This document shows positions 9,969 to 19,319 of a stretch of DNA of 24,117 bases, one piece after another (position 1 is the first letter of the stretch; each line of letters starts with the position of its first letter). Below the pieces are notes generated by a model. It was given only the letters and a program-made list of their open reading frames with translations, was not told the DNA's origin and made no database searches. This DNA comes from Paulinella micropora. Its lineage: Eukaryota > Cercozoa > Imbricatea > Euglyphida. The position numbers and the translations under genes are program-made. The stretch covers positions 223,664-247,780 of the forward strand of contig BJOX01000186.1 in NCBI GenBank assembly GCA_009731375.1. The letters are read 5' to 3'.

Positions 9969-10629
9969 NNNNNNNNNNNNNNNNNNNNNNNNNNNNNNNN
10001 NNNNNNNNNNNNNNNNNNNNNNNNNNNNNNNNNNNNNNNNNNNNNNNNNNNNNNNNNNNNNNNNNNNNNNNNNNNNNNNNNNNNNNNNNNNNNNNNNNNN
10101 NNNNNNNNNNNNNNNNNNNNNNNNNNNNNNNNNNNNNNNNNNNNNNNNNNNNNNNNNNNNNNNNNNNNNNNNNNNNNNNNNNNNNNNNNNNNNNNNNNNN
10201 NNNNNNNNNNNNNNNNNNNNNNNNNNNNNNNNNNNNNNNNNNNNNNNNNNNNNNNNNNNNNNNNNNNNNNNNNNNNNNNNNNNNNNNNNNNNNNNNNNNN
10301 NNNNNNNNNNNNNNNNNNNNNNNNNNNNNNNNNNNNNNNNNNNNNNNNNNNNNNNNNNNNNNNNNNNNNNNNNNNNNNNNNNNNNNNNNNNNNNNNNNNN
10401 NNNNNNNNNNNNNNNNNNNNNNNNNNNNNNNNNNNNNNNNNNNNNNNNNNNNNNNNNNNNNNNNNNNNNNNNNNNNNNNNNNNNNNNNNNNNNNNNNNNN
10501 NNNNNNNNNNNNNNNNNNNNNNNNNNNNNNNNNNNNNNNNNNNNNNNNNNNNNNNNNNNNNNNNNNNNNNNNNNNNNNNNNNNNNNNNNNNNNNNNNNNN
10601 NNNNNNNNNNNNNNNNNNNNNNNNNNNNN
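9969..10629. other. Assembly gap (661 N)
   Basis: 661 consecutive N inside the foldback core. Any open frames spanning it are meaningless. Confidence 0.99.
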
Positions 10630-10679
10630 TTTAATATTTTTAATCTAAGTCATTTTATTTTAATACTTTAATTTTTTTT

Positions 10680-10816
10680 AATAATTTCTCATTATCTTTA
10701 ATAACTTGAGACGTAGGTCACCATCTAGTTAAATCAATAGCTCTTGAGCTAACGATTTGTATGGATCGACCAGAGGTTAAATTGTTAACTTCATTAAACC
10801 GAAGGCCTAGGCCTAG
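10680..10816 (+). repeat. TAG-tailed cassette, copy A
   Basis: It reads AATAATTTCTCATTA ... GTAGGTCACCATCTAGTTAAATC ... CGATTTGTATGGAT ... GAAGGCCTAGGCCTAG and then enters a (TAG)n array. The same cassette recurs at 11825-11970 and, truncated, at 12208-12272, always in this orientation and always followed by TAG repeats. Confidence 0.88.
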
Positions 10817-10863
10817 TAGTAGTAGTAGTAGTAGTAGTAGCAGTAGTAGTAGTAGCTGTAGTG

Positions 10864-10917
<54 letters not shown>

Positions 10918-10918
10918 A

Positions 10919-10954
<36 letters not shown>

Positions 10955-10975
10955 CAGTAGTAGTAGTAGTAGTAT

Positions 10976-11016
<41 letters not shown>

Positions 11017-11055
11017 AGTAGTAGTAAGTAGTAGTAAGTAGTAGTAAGTAGTAGT

Positions 11056-11096
<41 letters not shown>

Positions 11097-11190
11097 AGGT
11101 AGTAAGGTAGTAAGGTAGTAAGGTAGTAGGGTAGTAGGGTAGTAGGGTAGTAGGGGAGTAGGGGAGTAGGGGAGTAGGGGGGTAGTAGTT
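10813..11190 (+). repeat. TAG array grading into GTAGGGG-type units
   Basis: TAG units pass into GTAGTAA repeats (11010-11060), then AAGGTAGT (11095-11125), then AGGGTAGT, then AGGGGAGT, ending at a G run. Each stage is a step variant of its neighbour. Confidence 0.93.
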
Positions 11191-11700
11191 TTTAAGCCCC
11201 AGGTTCGAGAATCAGGTTCGATTCTCGAACCCTCGGAATTTTTCCCAACTTTCCGGCAAAACAGTGGATCTCAGGGATTACCTAGTTAAATCAAAAAAGC
11301 GATTCTCTTATCAAAAAAGCCTCGTGTTTTGCGATTCTCTTATCTTTCCTGCAAAACAGTGGATCAGGATTACCTAGTTAAATCAAAAAAGCCTCGTGTT
11401 TTGCGATTCTCTTATGTTGAAGCTGTAATTCGGGTTAAAACATAAATTTGACGCGGTTATGATTGCAAGCCCCAGGTTCGATTCTCGAACCCTGTCGGAA
11501 TTTTTCCCAACTTTCCGGCAAAACAGTGACCTAGTTAAATCAAAAAAGCCTCGTGTTTTGCGATTCTCTTATCTTTCCGGCAAAACAGTGGATCAGGATT
11601 ACCTAGTTAAATCAAAAAAGCCTCGTGTTTTGCGATTCTCTTATGTTGAAGCTGTAATTCGGGTTAAAACATAAATTTGACGCGGTTATGATTGCAAACA
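11191..11700 (+). repeat. Tandem dimer with tRNA-B-box-like palindrome
   Basis: Two direct units begin AAGCCCCAGGTTCGA at 11194 and 11467 (273-bp spacing) and end with TTGACGCGGTTATGATTGCAA. Each unit holds internal ~65-bp repeats containing GGCAAAACAGTGGATCAGG and AAAGCCTCGTGTTTTGCG. GGTTCGATTCT resembles a Pol III B box, which would fit a tRNA-derived SINE, but no A box was found. Confidence 0.85.
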
Positions 11701-11824
11701 CTGCATCATTATCGGGTTATTTTTATCGTTTTTCCCGTTGGCTGAATAAGAAAAAACAGTTACCCTTACTAGCCTAGCCTAGCCTAGTAGTAGTAGTAGT
11801 AGGAGTAGTTTTCTTTTTTTTTTT

Positions 11825-11970
11825 TTAATAATTTAATTTTCATTACTATTAATAATTTGAGAAGTAGGTCACCATCTAGTTAAATCAATAGCTCTTGAGC
11901 TAACGATTTGTATGGATGACCAGAAGTTAAGTTAAATTAACTTCATTAAATCGAAGGCCTAGGCCTAGTA
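11825..11970 (+). repeat. TAG-tailed cassette, copy B
   Basis: Second, slightly diverged copy of the 10680-10816 cassette (GTAGGTCACCATCTAGTTAAATC shared exactly), ending GAAGGCCTAGGCCTAG and followed by TAG units. It is preceded by a short TAG block (11790-11808) and a T run. Confidence 0.88.
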
Positions 11971-11991
11971 GTAGTAGTAGTAGTAGTAGTG

Positions 11992-12034
<43 letters not shown>

Positions 12035-12163
12035 CAGCAGCAGCAAGTAGCAGTAGCAGTAGCAGCAGTAGTAGTAGTAGTAGTAGTAGCAGCAGTAGTA
12101 GCAGCAGCAGCAGCACTACTACTACTAGTAGTCTAGTAGTAGTAGTAGTAGTAGTAGTAGTAC

Positions 12164-12208
<45 letters not shown>

Positions 12209-12614
12209 ATTTGTATGGATGACCAGAAGTTAAGTCAAATTAATTTCAATAAATCGAAGGCCTAGGCCTAGTAGTAGTAGTAGTAGCAATAGTAGCAGCA
12301 GCAGCAGCAGTAGTAACACTAGTAATAGTAGCAGCAGCAGCAGTAGTAACACTAGTAGTAGTAGTAGTAGCAGCAGCAGCAGCAGTAGTAACACTAGTAG
12401 TGGTAGTAGTAGTAGTAGTAGTAGTAGTAGCAGAATTAGTAGTACTGTAGTACTAGTAGTAGTAGTAGTAGTAGTAGCAGCAGCAGCAACAGCAGTAGTA
12501 GTATTAGTAGCAGCAGTACAAGTAGCAGTAGTAGCAGCAGCAGCAGTAGTAGTAGCAGCAGCAGCACTAGTAGTAGTAGTAGTAGTAGTAGCAGCAGTAG
12601 TAGTAGAGCAGCAC

Positions 12615-12655
<41 letters not shown>

Positions 12656-12780
12656 AGTGGTGGTAGTAGTAGCAGTAGTAGTAGGAGGAGGAGTATTAGT
12701 AGTGGTGGTAGTAGTACTAGTAGTAGTAGCAGTAGTAGTAGTAGTAGTAGCAGCAGCAGCAGCAGCAGTAGTTGTAAAAC

Positions 12781-12815
<35 letters not shown>

Positions 12816-12959
12816 CTAGGAGTAGTAGTAGTAGTGGTACTAGTAGCAGTAGCAGTAGTAGTAGTAGTAGTAGTAGTGGTAGCACTAGAAGTAGTCGTAG
12901 TAGTAGCAGCAGTAGTAGTAGTAGTAGTAGTCGTAGTAAGTAGTAGTAGTAGTAGCAGT

Positions 12960-13006
<47 letters not shown>

Positions 13007-13262
13007 TAGTGGTAGTAGTAGTAGTGGTAGTAGTAATAGTAGCAGCAGCAGCAGCAGTAGCAGTATTAGTAGCAGCAGTACAAGTAGCAGCAGTAGTAGC
13101 AGCAGCAGCAGTAGTAGTAGCAGCAGCAGTAGTAGTAGCAGCAGCAGCACTAGTAGTAGAAGTAGTAGTAGCAGTAGTAGCAGCAGCAGCAGCAGTAGTA
13201 GTAGTAGCAGCAGTAGTAGTAGTAGCAGCAGCAGTAGTAGTAGTAGTAGTAGTAGCAGCAGC

Positions 13263-13294
<32 letters not shown>

Positions 13295-13300
13295 CAATAT

Positions 13301-13340
<40 letters not shown>

Positions 13341-13710
13341 CAGTAGTAGTAGTAGTAGCAGTGCAGCACTAGTAGTAGTAATAGTTTTAGCAGTGCAGCA
13401 CTAGTAGTAGTAGTAGTTTTAGCAGCAGCAGCAGCAGTAGTAGTAGTAGCAGCAGCAGTACTAGTAGTAGTAGTAGTAGTAGCAGTGCAGCACTAGTAGT
13501 AGTAGTAGTAGTAGCAGCAGCACCAGTAGTAGTAGTAGTAGCAGCAGCAGAAGTAGCAGCAGCAGCAGCAGCAGTACTAGTAGTAGTAGTAGTAGTAGGC
13601 AGGAAGTAGTAGTAGTAGTAGTAGCAGCAGCAGCAGTAGTATTAGTAGCAGCAGTACAAGTAGCAGCAGTAGTAGCAGCAGCAGCAGTAGTAGTAGCAGC
13701 AGCAGCACTT

Positions 13711-13741
<31 letters not shown>

Positions 13742-13879
13742 CAGCAGCAGTAGTAGCAGCAGTAGTAGTAGCAATAGTAGTAGCAGTAGTAGTAGTAGTA
13801 GTAGTGGTAGTAGTAGTAGTAGCAGTAGTAGTAGTAGTAGTAGCGCTAGTAGTAGTAGTAGTAGTAGCAGCAGCAGCAC

Positions 13880-13914
<35 letters not shown>

Positions 13915-14029
13915 TTTGCAGCAGCAGCAGCAGCACTAGTAGTAGTAGTAGTAGTAGTAGTAGCAGCTGCAGCAGTAGTAGTAGTAGTAGCAGCAGTGGT
14001 AGTAGTAGTAGCAGCAGCAGTAGTAATAC

Positions 14030-14061
<32 letters not shown>

Positions 14062-14103
14062 CTAGTACTAGTACTAGTACTAGTAGTAGTTAGTAGTTGT
14101 AGT

Positions 14104-14153
<50 letters not shown>

Positions 14154-14164
14154 CAGTAGTAGTG

Positions 14165-14198
<34 letters not shown>

Positions 14199-14200
14199 CA
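11966..14200 (+). repeat. TAG/CAG triplet arrays, right
   Basis: About 2.2 kb of AGT and AGC triplets with recurring interruptions (AGTACAAGTAGCAG, AGTGCAGCACTAG, AGTAACACTAG), broken only by cassette C. The Ser, Val and Ala frames on the plus strand and the Leu/Thr frames on the minus strand reflect the repeat. (AGTACT)n at 14058-14082 is self-complementary. Confidence 0.95.
12208..12272 (+). repeat. TAG-tailed cassette, truncated copy C
   Basis: Only the last ~65 bp of the cassette, from GATTTGTATGGATGACC to GGCCTAGGCCTAG, embedded between two TAG arrays. Confidence 0.85.
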
Positions 14201-14482
14201 GTATCAAGGCTAGCGGTTCTGTTGCAATTTTAGCAATATATTGGCAGTCAACGATTTGTCAATCGATTAGCGGGGGTTGGGGGAGGATTGTAGAGATAGG
14301 TTACCCCACCCACGCTACACACGCAGGAAGGTCGTGTTTAGGAGATCCCAACTTACGAAGTTATTAATCAATCCTTATCCGTGATTTCAATTTATATTAT
14401 TATTAAAATAGGAATCATTAACATCACGAATAAGGATTGGTCTAAATTGTGGAAGCATCTTGTGTTCTCTTCTCGCTCCTCC

Positions 14483-14529
<47 letters not shown>

Positions 14530-14927
14530 CCCTCCGCGCACACACATGCATGTGAGTACGCGCGAAGTTTTAAACTATTAAAGTTTTCATTGAAAATTAT
14601 GTTTATTATGATTTAATAATATATTCGTTTATTTTGTTTATGACGGGGATTTACGTTTTAATGATATCAAAAATCTGAATTCATAATGAACATATACAGT
14701 GGAGGCGTTTGACTCCGGATATACTGTGATCAAGTAAGAACTTGAATGAAAAATTGATTATTTTAATTAGAAATTAACTTGAAATAATTAAATTCAATGT
14801 TTCTCATCAATATTATGTGTTTTTTAGTCAATTCCAAAAGTTTTGATCATAGTGTGAAAATTAGACTTCAATAGACTTCATTTCACTTAAAACGTAGACT
14901 CACGTTTTTGCGAAACTTTTGTTGTAT
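14201..14927 (-). repeat. Right arm of the giant inverted repeat
   Basis: Inverted copy of 6588-7300. Its homopolymer is longer (43 C at 14484-14526 against 18 G in the left arm before a gap), and a few substitutions separate the arms (for example TCGATTAGCGGGGG against TGGATTTGCGTGGG). The outer end abuts the same minisatellite, in the same orientation, as the left arm. Confidence 0.93.
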
Positions 14928-15560
14928 GAGGTATGGGGTATGGGATGGGTATGATGTATCATGTGGTATGTCGTATACGTATGGGGTATCACAGGGTATG
15001 AGGGATGGGGGATGGGGGATGGGGGATGGGGGATGGTGGATGGGGGATGGTGGATGTGGTATACGTATGTGGTATGGGGTATGAGGTATNNNNNNNNNNG
15101 GGTATGAGGTATGGGGGATGAGGGATGAGGGATGGTGGATGGAGGATGAGGTATGTGATAATTATGGGATATCATATGGGGTATGGGCTATGTGGTATGC
15201 GGTATGAGGTATAGGGTATGTGATATAGGTTATGTGGTATGATGTATAGGGTATGTGGTATGGGGTTTGGTGTTAAGTATGAATTATAAGATATGGTTGA
15301 TGAGGGATGAAGGATGAGGAATGAGGGATGAGGGATGAGAGATGATGGATGGTGAATGAGGAATGTAGGATGAGGTATGAAGCATGTATATGAAGTATGT
15401 GGTATGAGGTATGGTGTATGAGATATGTTGTATAGGATATACGTATTGTGTTTGGGGTATGAGGTATGTGATATGAGATATGAGGTATGGGGTATGGGGT
15501 ATGTTGTATTGTGTAATACTGTGCGATATGGGGTATAAGGTATACTGTATACGTATGGAG
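14928..15560 (+). repeat. G-rich minisatellite, block 2
   Basis: Degenerate GGTATG(G/T/A)GG, GGGGGATGG and GGATGAGGGATGA units over ~630 bp, with a ten-N gap at 15090-15099. A sub-block near 14993-15070 (TCACAGGGTATGAGGG ... GTGGTATACGTATGTGG) is almost identical to 23762-23841. Confidence 0.9.
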
Positions 15561-16164
15561 TACGTTAATATATTATCAAAATTAACGTAAATATATTTAG
15601 TTTATTGAATTCTAATAATATAATTTCAAATTCAAATTCAAATTCAAATATAAGTATAACATTTTCAAGTTGGTCATTGGTGTCACTCACTTATAGTAGT
15701 TATACATACTAACTGACTACTTGAATTATGCATGAAATAATATTATTAATAGTACTAGCTTGTTTAGCTGGCATTTTATAATGTTTTTGAATCATGTTAA
15801 TAAAACTAGTGAGGAAGATTAGAAATTAAAGAAAGTGACACTGTTTTTACACTAGTCACTGTGACATTCAGATTCTGTTTTTAGCTATTTGTAATCGTAA
15901 TACACACTCACTGCCTACTTGAAGTATGCATGAAATAATATTAATACTAGCTTGTCCAGCATATTTATAATGTTTTTGAAATCAAAGAAAACAATCTGTG
16001 AGGAAGCTTAGAAATCAAAGAAAATAATCTGAAAGTAGAAAGTGTGTATGACACATACAATGGATGGTTCATACGCGTACAATTACGTAATTGTTAAGTA
16101 AAGTTTTTATATAATTAATATATATTTAAACTATTTCAGTAAAAAGTATGCTTAAAAAATACTT
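15561..16164. repeat. AT-rich spacer with a diverged ~150-bp duplication
   Basis: It opens with a (AAATTC)n-type stretch (15626-15652). A block at about 15690-15830 (ACTACTTGAATTATGCATGAAATAATATTA ... AATGTTTTTGAA ... GTGAGGAAG) recurs at about 15905-16035 with substitutions and small gaps. No gene is seen. Confidence 0.7.
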
Positions 16165-16659
16165 CTAAATAATATTAATTGTATTATTAATCATTAAATA
16201 ATAAATATTACTTAAAGTTTTTTTTAATTTTTTTAAGTGGTCTTTCAGTTCAGGAATGTTCTGAAATCTATTTAATAAATCATTACCAAGTTGAACAAAA
16301 CCTGCTTGCGCTCGTGCATTAGCATTCATTGAAACTACAGCAGCAAGATTTGCAGTAGGATTAGACTTGCTGTGTATTTTGCGCACCTGCCCTCCCATAG
16401 CACGTTCACCAGACATGGTCCATATATTTCTACAACTACCTATCTCTTTCATATCTTGAACAATATGTTCCATATGATGAAAAACAAACGCATGATCACA
16501 TTCAGGTAAGTGCTCAAGTACTAGTTTTCTAACTTCTTGTTCTTTCTCTATCAAGTCAAATACATACTTTCCTGTAATGATAACTGAACCTTCGCTCCCA
16601 AACTTGCTGTCAAGATCAATATCACCAAACAGTTGTCCAAGCGCTTCCCAAGTTCTATA
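16165..16659 (-). pseudogene. Transposase-like gene, C-terminal exon
   Basis: After a plausible acceptor (GGGCAG|TATAG at 16659-16661) the frame reads YRTWEALGQLFGDIDLDS, a KEQEVRKLVLEHL helix, HAFVFHHMEHIVQDMKEIG, IWTMSGERAMGGQVRKIHSK and ANLAAVVSMNANARAQAG, to a stop at 16165. H-x-x-x-H, the following Gly and the ER-x-x-GG-x-x-x-K run match the C-terminal region of EnSpm transposases (DUF4218-like). Frames upstream of 16659 run into GTACGGG-type repeat and are probably intron. Confidence 0.6.
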
Positions 16660-16814
16660 CTGCCCATCAGACAAGTGACATGTAAACATAAAAGAAACAT
16701 ATTTTGAATATAAAAAATGGGTACTAATAATATTACAATTATAAAAACTAAAAACAACTACGTGCCATGCCCGTATGTACCAGCCATACCCGTACAGGAG
16801 GGGGGGATGCTTGC

Positions 16815-17102
16815 CTATTTCCTTCGCGTCTTGTAGCAATTAACTGCGTACTTCAAGCATTCATGCATCGTAAGCCTTGATCCCATCGGAACAGGAGTGG
16901 AGTAACCAGAAACTGAACAAAAACTCAAAAGACTTTCATCCATTCTTTTCCAATACTTACTATCTATCTGAAACACCTTTTGCTTTCTTCTGTATTCTAA
17001 CTTCACTTTTCTCTTGTATACTTTCCTTTCTTTTTCTTCTTTCTTTATCTCACCTTGTGTTTTAGGATTATTTTTTACAAGGCTTAAAAGGCTTGATTTC
17101 AA
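16815..17102 (-). pseudogene. Transposase-like gene, KYWKRMDESLL block
   Basis: An open frame begins with a Lys/Glu-rich low-complexity stretch and continues FQIDSKYWKRMDESLLSF, then YSTPVPMGSRLTMHECLKYA, to TAG at 16815. It fits the post-DxxH segment of tnp2 proteins (ID-x-R ... L-x-x-P ... LT-x-x-E). There is no ATG, and the splice sites linking it to its neighbours were not resolved. Confidence 0.45.
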
Positions 17103-17111
17103 TTTTTCTCT

Positions 17112-17179
17112 GACCTTTTAATAACTTAAGAATAAAACGAAGCACGACCTTTTAATAACTTAAGAATAAAACGAAACAC
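17112..17179. repeat. 34-bp tandem duplication in the transposase core
   Basis: GACCTTTTAATAACTTAAG ... occurs at 17112-17145 and 17146-17179 with one mismatch near the end. As 34 is not a multiple of three, it shifts the frame. Confidence 0.95.
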
Positions 17180-17356
17180 TACGCAGTATCCTAAACTATG
17201 AGCAGTATCTGCATTACATCTACTTATAATATATCTATCTAATAAAAGAAGTGGACTTTTTTTGAAAACCCTTGCACAGCTTCGCCTCTAATTTCTGCTG
17301 CATTTCCGTAAAATTCGTAATCGAGATAAGTTTTTCTCGCGAACGCTGCATCATCA
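17120..17356 (-). pseudogene. Transposase-like gene, DxxH block in shifted frames
   Basis: Frame +1 to the preceding block reads SDDAAFARKTYLDYEFYG and GEAVQGFSKK. At an A7 run (17257-17263) the reading moves back by one to SPLLLLDRYIISR and NADTAHSLGYC (DTAH at 17198-17209), then FRFILKLLKG. The pattern G-x-x-x-x-SPLLLL ... D-x-x-H ... LG matches the tnp2 core. A 34-bp tandem duplication (17112-17145, 17146-17179) disrupts the end. Confidence 0.55.
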
Positions 17357-17731
17357 GAAAGCCAACTTATCAGTTTTTTTATCACCTGCTATTTTCTGAC
17401 CTTTACGCCAGCAGTAGTTACATCCTAATTCGCTTTTCTGATTCTTGTGGCACATGATATCAAACATAGCAGGGGAAGCTGCACATATTGAAAACACCTA
17501 CACCAACGACTCCACTAACTCAGTAAAAGTAGCCTCACACCACGGCCACGCATTTTTAGTTTTTTTCCCGTAGGGCAAGATATCTAGAATTTCTGTTTTC
17601 CAGTTTTTGTTACCATCTTTTTGTTCAAAGTCCATGATTCATAATGTCTGAGACTTCTTCCTTGCTCGCTTCCCTTTTTGAATTGGAGAAGCATCCCATG
17701 ACCAGCATAAAGAAAGCCACTTCTTCACCTC
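17357..17731 (-). pseudogene. Transposase-like gene, core block with GCNYC and two stops
   Basis: One frame carries EVKKWLSLCWSWDASPIQKG, a basic KRARKK cluster, a TGA (17639-17641), then MDFEQKDGNKNWKTEILDIL and KNAWPWCEATFTELVESLV, a TAG (17498-17500), then SICAASPAMFDIM and GCNYCWRKGQ (GCNYC at 17411-17425). In tnp2 transposases a DG-P-x-x-K-S block is followed by a D-x-P-A-R block and a GC-x2-C zinc pair; the same order is seen here with degenerate residues. Reading resumes cleanly after each stop, which argues for decay by point mutation. Confidence 0.6.
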
Positions 17732-17784
17732 CTATTTAGAACAAAAATAATTTAATTCAAAAATACTTTAATAAAAAACTATAC

Positions 17785-17986
17785 CTCCAGAGGTATGTAT
17801 TTTAGATAATCTTCATATCGCTGACAATTAATAGCGTCACCAATGCTATCGATAGGTCTATCTCTTATAGAGACATAGCCATCGCTTCGGATTTCACTTG
17901 CTTTTTTGTAATCACGTTCTTTAGCTTCCTTCAGCAATGCACTTCGCGAGGGATGAGCACGTAGTCCCGCAAGCCATTCCGGGATG
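17785..17986 (-). pseudogene. Transposase-like gene, exon IPEWLAGL...IPLE
   Basis: About 67 codons: IPEWLAGLRAHPSRSALL, then a Lys/Glu-rich helix, then IRSDGYVSIRDRP, ending KYIPLE at CTGGAG|GTATAG. A 53-base GT-AG intron (17732-17784, ending TTCTAAATAG) joins in phase 0 to the next exon. The SDGY segment corresponds to the D-x-x-DG stretch that follows the WL motif in tnp2 proteins. Confidence 0.6.
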
Positions 17987-18054
17987 CTGTCAACATGGCA
18001 GAAATACAAATATATGTAAATATTAACTTTTAATTTCAGAAATTACGACACACG

Positions 18055-18240
18055 TACGGGATACCCATACTGGTATGGGCCATATCCGTACGGGATCCCC
18101 ATACGGGTATGTGCCATACCCGTATGGGATCCCCATACGGGTATGAGCCATACCCATATAGGATCCCATACGGGTATGGCACATACCCGTATGGGATGCC
18201 CAGACGGGTATGGACCATACCCGTACGGGCATGGCATTTG
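18055..18240. repeat. Dyad-symmetric CCCATACGGGTATG repeats in a putative intron
   Basis: Tandem ~28-35 bp units built from GGGATCCCCATACGGGTATG and its near reverse complement, so each unit is close to palindromic (CCCGTACGGG, GGGATCCC). Single related copies lie at about 16765-16797 and 18718-18748. Confidence 0.88.
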
Positions 18241-18387
18241 ATTTGAATCATACTCCCCATGAGCGAGAGGTATAAGCCACATACATACGGTGATGATCAG
18301 TAAAGAAAAACATATGAAAGAATAAGTATAAATCAATTGCAAGATCATCTGTAATCCACTACCCGTACGAGAGTATCGGTCATACCC

Positions 18388-18488
18388 GCCCCCCCCCCCC
18401 CCCCCCCCCCCCCCTNNNNNNNNNNAGATCATCATCAGCGAAGGAAAAGGCATGACAAAATAATCTCATGAATAAATAAATAAATAAA

Positions 18489-18541
<53 letters not shown>
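18388..18541. repeat. C run, gap, (AAAT)n and (AG)n
   Basis: A 27-base C run ends at an N gap (18416-18425). ATAA-type units follow (18470-18492), then ~24 AG units (18493-18540), all inside the putative 912-base intron. Confidence 0.93.
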
Positions 18542-18545
<4 letters not shown>

Positions 18546-18896
18546 AAAAAGACTAAAAAGGGAGAAGAAAGAAAAAAAAGAAAAAGAAAACAAGAAAAAA
18601 AGAGAGGCAAAAAGGAAGGAAAAAAAAAAGAGAGGTGAAAATTCTTTTTTCCTTTTCGGCTCTCTCCCAGTAAAGAATTTTTTTGAAGGCTACAAGCAAT
18701 TATCCTTGCGTGGAGTATAGCTCATACCCCATCCATACGGTATGTACCATCCCCCCACCCCCCCCCTCCCCTCCAAAGCAGCGGCTAAAAAACTTCTCTG
18801 AAAAGATAATCAGTCAAAATTAGGGAAGCTAAGAATGTGACAAAATCTCATCTTCCTTAATCTTCGCCTTAACAACTACCGAAGGTACAAGACGTT
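18542..18896. other. A-rich to mixed intronic stretch, no gene
   Basis: A/G-rich low complexity to ~18640, then unique sequence with a C-rich patch (18750-18773). Nothing coding is recognised. Confidence 0.5.
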
Positions 18897-18898
18897 AC

Positions 18899-19068
18899 CT
18901 GCGATGAAAGAATGTCAGAGCATCATTCCTGGGTCGTCTACACGCTTTGCATTCCTTGCGGTCACTCGATCTCTCCAGAAAAGCCCCTCGTTGCACTGGT
19001 TTCTGCAAACTTGCAGCTTGACAAAGCCATCGCACTGTGACACCGATCTGATATCGGCGACAAGAGTC
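18899..19068 (-). pseudogene. Transposase-like gene, exon with CxxC motif
   Basis: Frame QKPVQRGAFLERSSDRKECKACRR contains a CxxC pair and continues NDALTFFHR to a strong donor, CGCAG|GTAACG (18897-18899). The next acceptor, TTGACAG|CATCCC at 17986-17988, completes the split codon as Ser and joins HR-S-IPEWLAGL. This matches the 'C-x2-C ... F ... I-x-x-W-L' arrangement at the N-terminus of tnp2 proteins. The 912-base intron (17987-18898) holds dyad repeats, a C run with gap and an AG array. Confidence 0.55.
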
Positions 19069-19142
19069 CTAAATCCTGGCCATTGAAATCCAGTAGGACA
19101 AAGCAGAATACCCAAAACGTCCCAGACATTCTCCGCCGCTAC

Positions 19143-19304
19143 CTGAGACACCGCAGGGTGCTTTTCTTTCAATCGCATCACCAGTTCAAAAGCTTTGGCG
19201 ACAGAGACTCCATCGTGCTCAGTGATAGCGCGGCCAATAAGTGTTGATAAACGGGTATATAGTTCATATTGCCCACGTGGTTCACTGCCACCGTGTAAAA
19301 ACAT
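19143..19304 (-). pseudogene. Transposase-like gene, putative exon 1
   Basis: Starts at ATG 19302-19304 (MFLHGGSEPRGQYELY) just inside the edge of the GTAT array. The frame reaches SQ at CTCAG|GTAGCG, a good donor. A 74-base intron to TTTAG|GACTC (19069-19142) would enter the next block in phase. If it is not spliced, the frame continues to a stop at 18915 as VAAENVWDVLGILL and onward, which is also protein-like, so the splice is a proposal. No domain is recognised in exon 1 itself. Confidence 0.45.
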
Positions 19305-19319
19305 TGTTATCCTTGCTTG

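Larger units (their letters stand above)
16165..19304 (-). pseudogene. Decayed CACTA/EnSpm tnp2-type transposase gene
   Basis: Protein-like blocks on the minus strand occur in the order expected for tnp2-family transposases. An N-terminal part has CKAC followed by LTFFHRSIPEWLAGL and IRSDGYVSIRD. A core has SWDASPIQKG, SICAASPAMFDIM and GCNYC. Then come NADTAHSLG (the D-x-x-H typical of the core), KRMDESLLSF, and a C-terminal part with FHHMEHIVQDMKEIG and SGERAMGG, like the DUF4218-type tail. Short GT-AG introns join some blocks in phase. Two in-frame stops (17639-17641, 17498-17500), frame changes near 17360 and 17257-17263, and a 34-bp tandem duplication (17112-17179) break the core. So this copy looks dead, unless introns or sequencing errors explain the breaks. 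Active members cut and paste CACTA elements; I found no convincing CACTA termini here. Confidence 0.62.

Noticed and set aside
11105-11185. Telomere-like GTAGGG units
   Set aside because: They are local variants of the TAG array, short, and not a canonical telomere repeat.
12436-14207. Frames of 134-251 residues rich in Leu/Thr or Val/Ser/Ala
   Set aside because: Pure products of the TAG/CAG array; no domain or start context.
15848-15855. CACTAGTC as a possible CACTA element end
   Set aside because: No inverted TAGTG partner or 3-bp duplication was found on the other side of the transposase.
18915-19143. Unspliced continuation of the exon 1 frame to a stop at 18915
   Set aside because: It stays open and looks protein-like, but the alternative frame splices in phase into the WLAGL exon and carries the CxxC motif, so I preferred that; not fully excluded.
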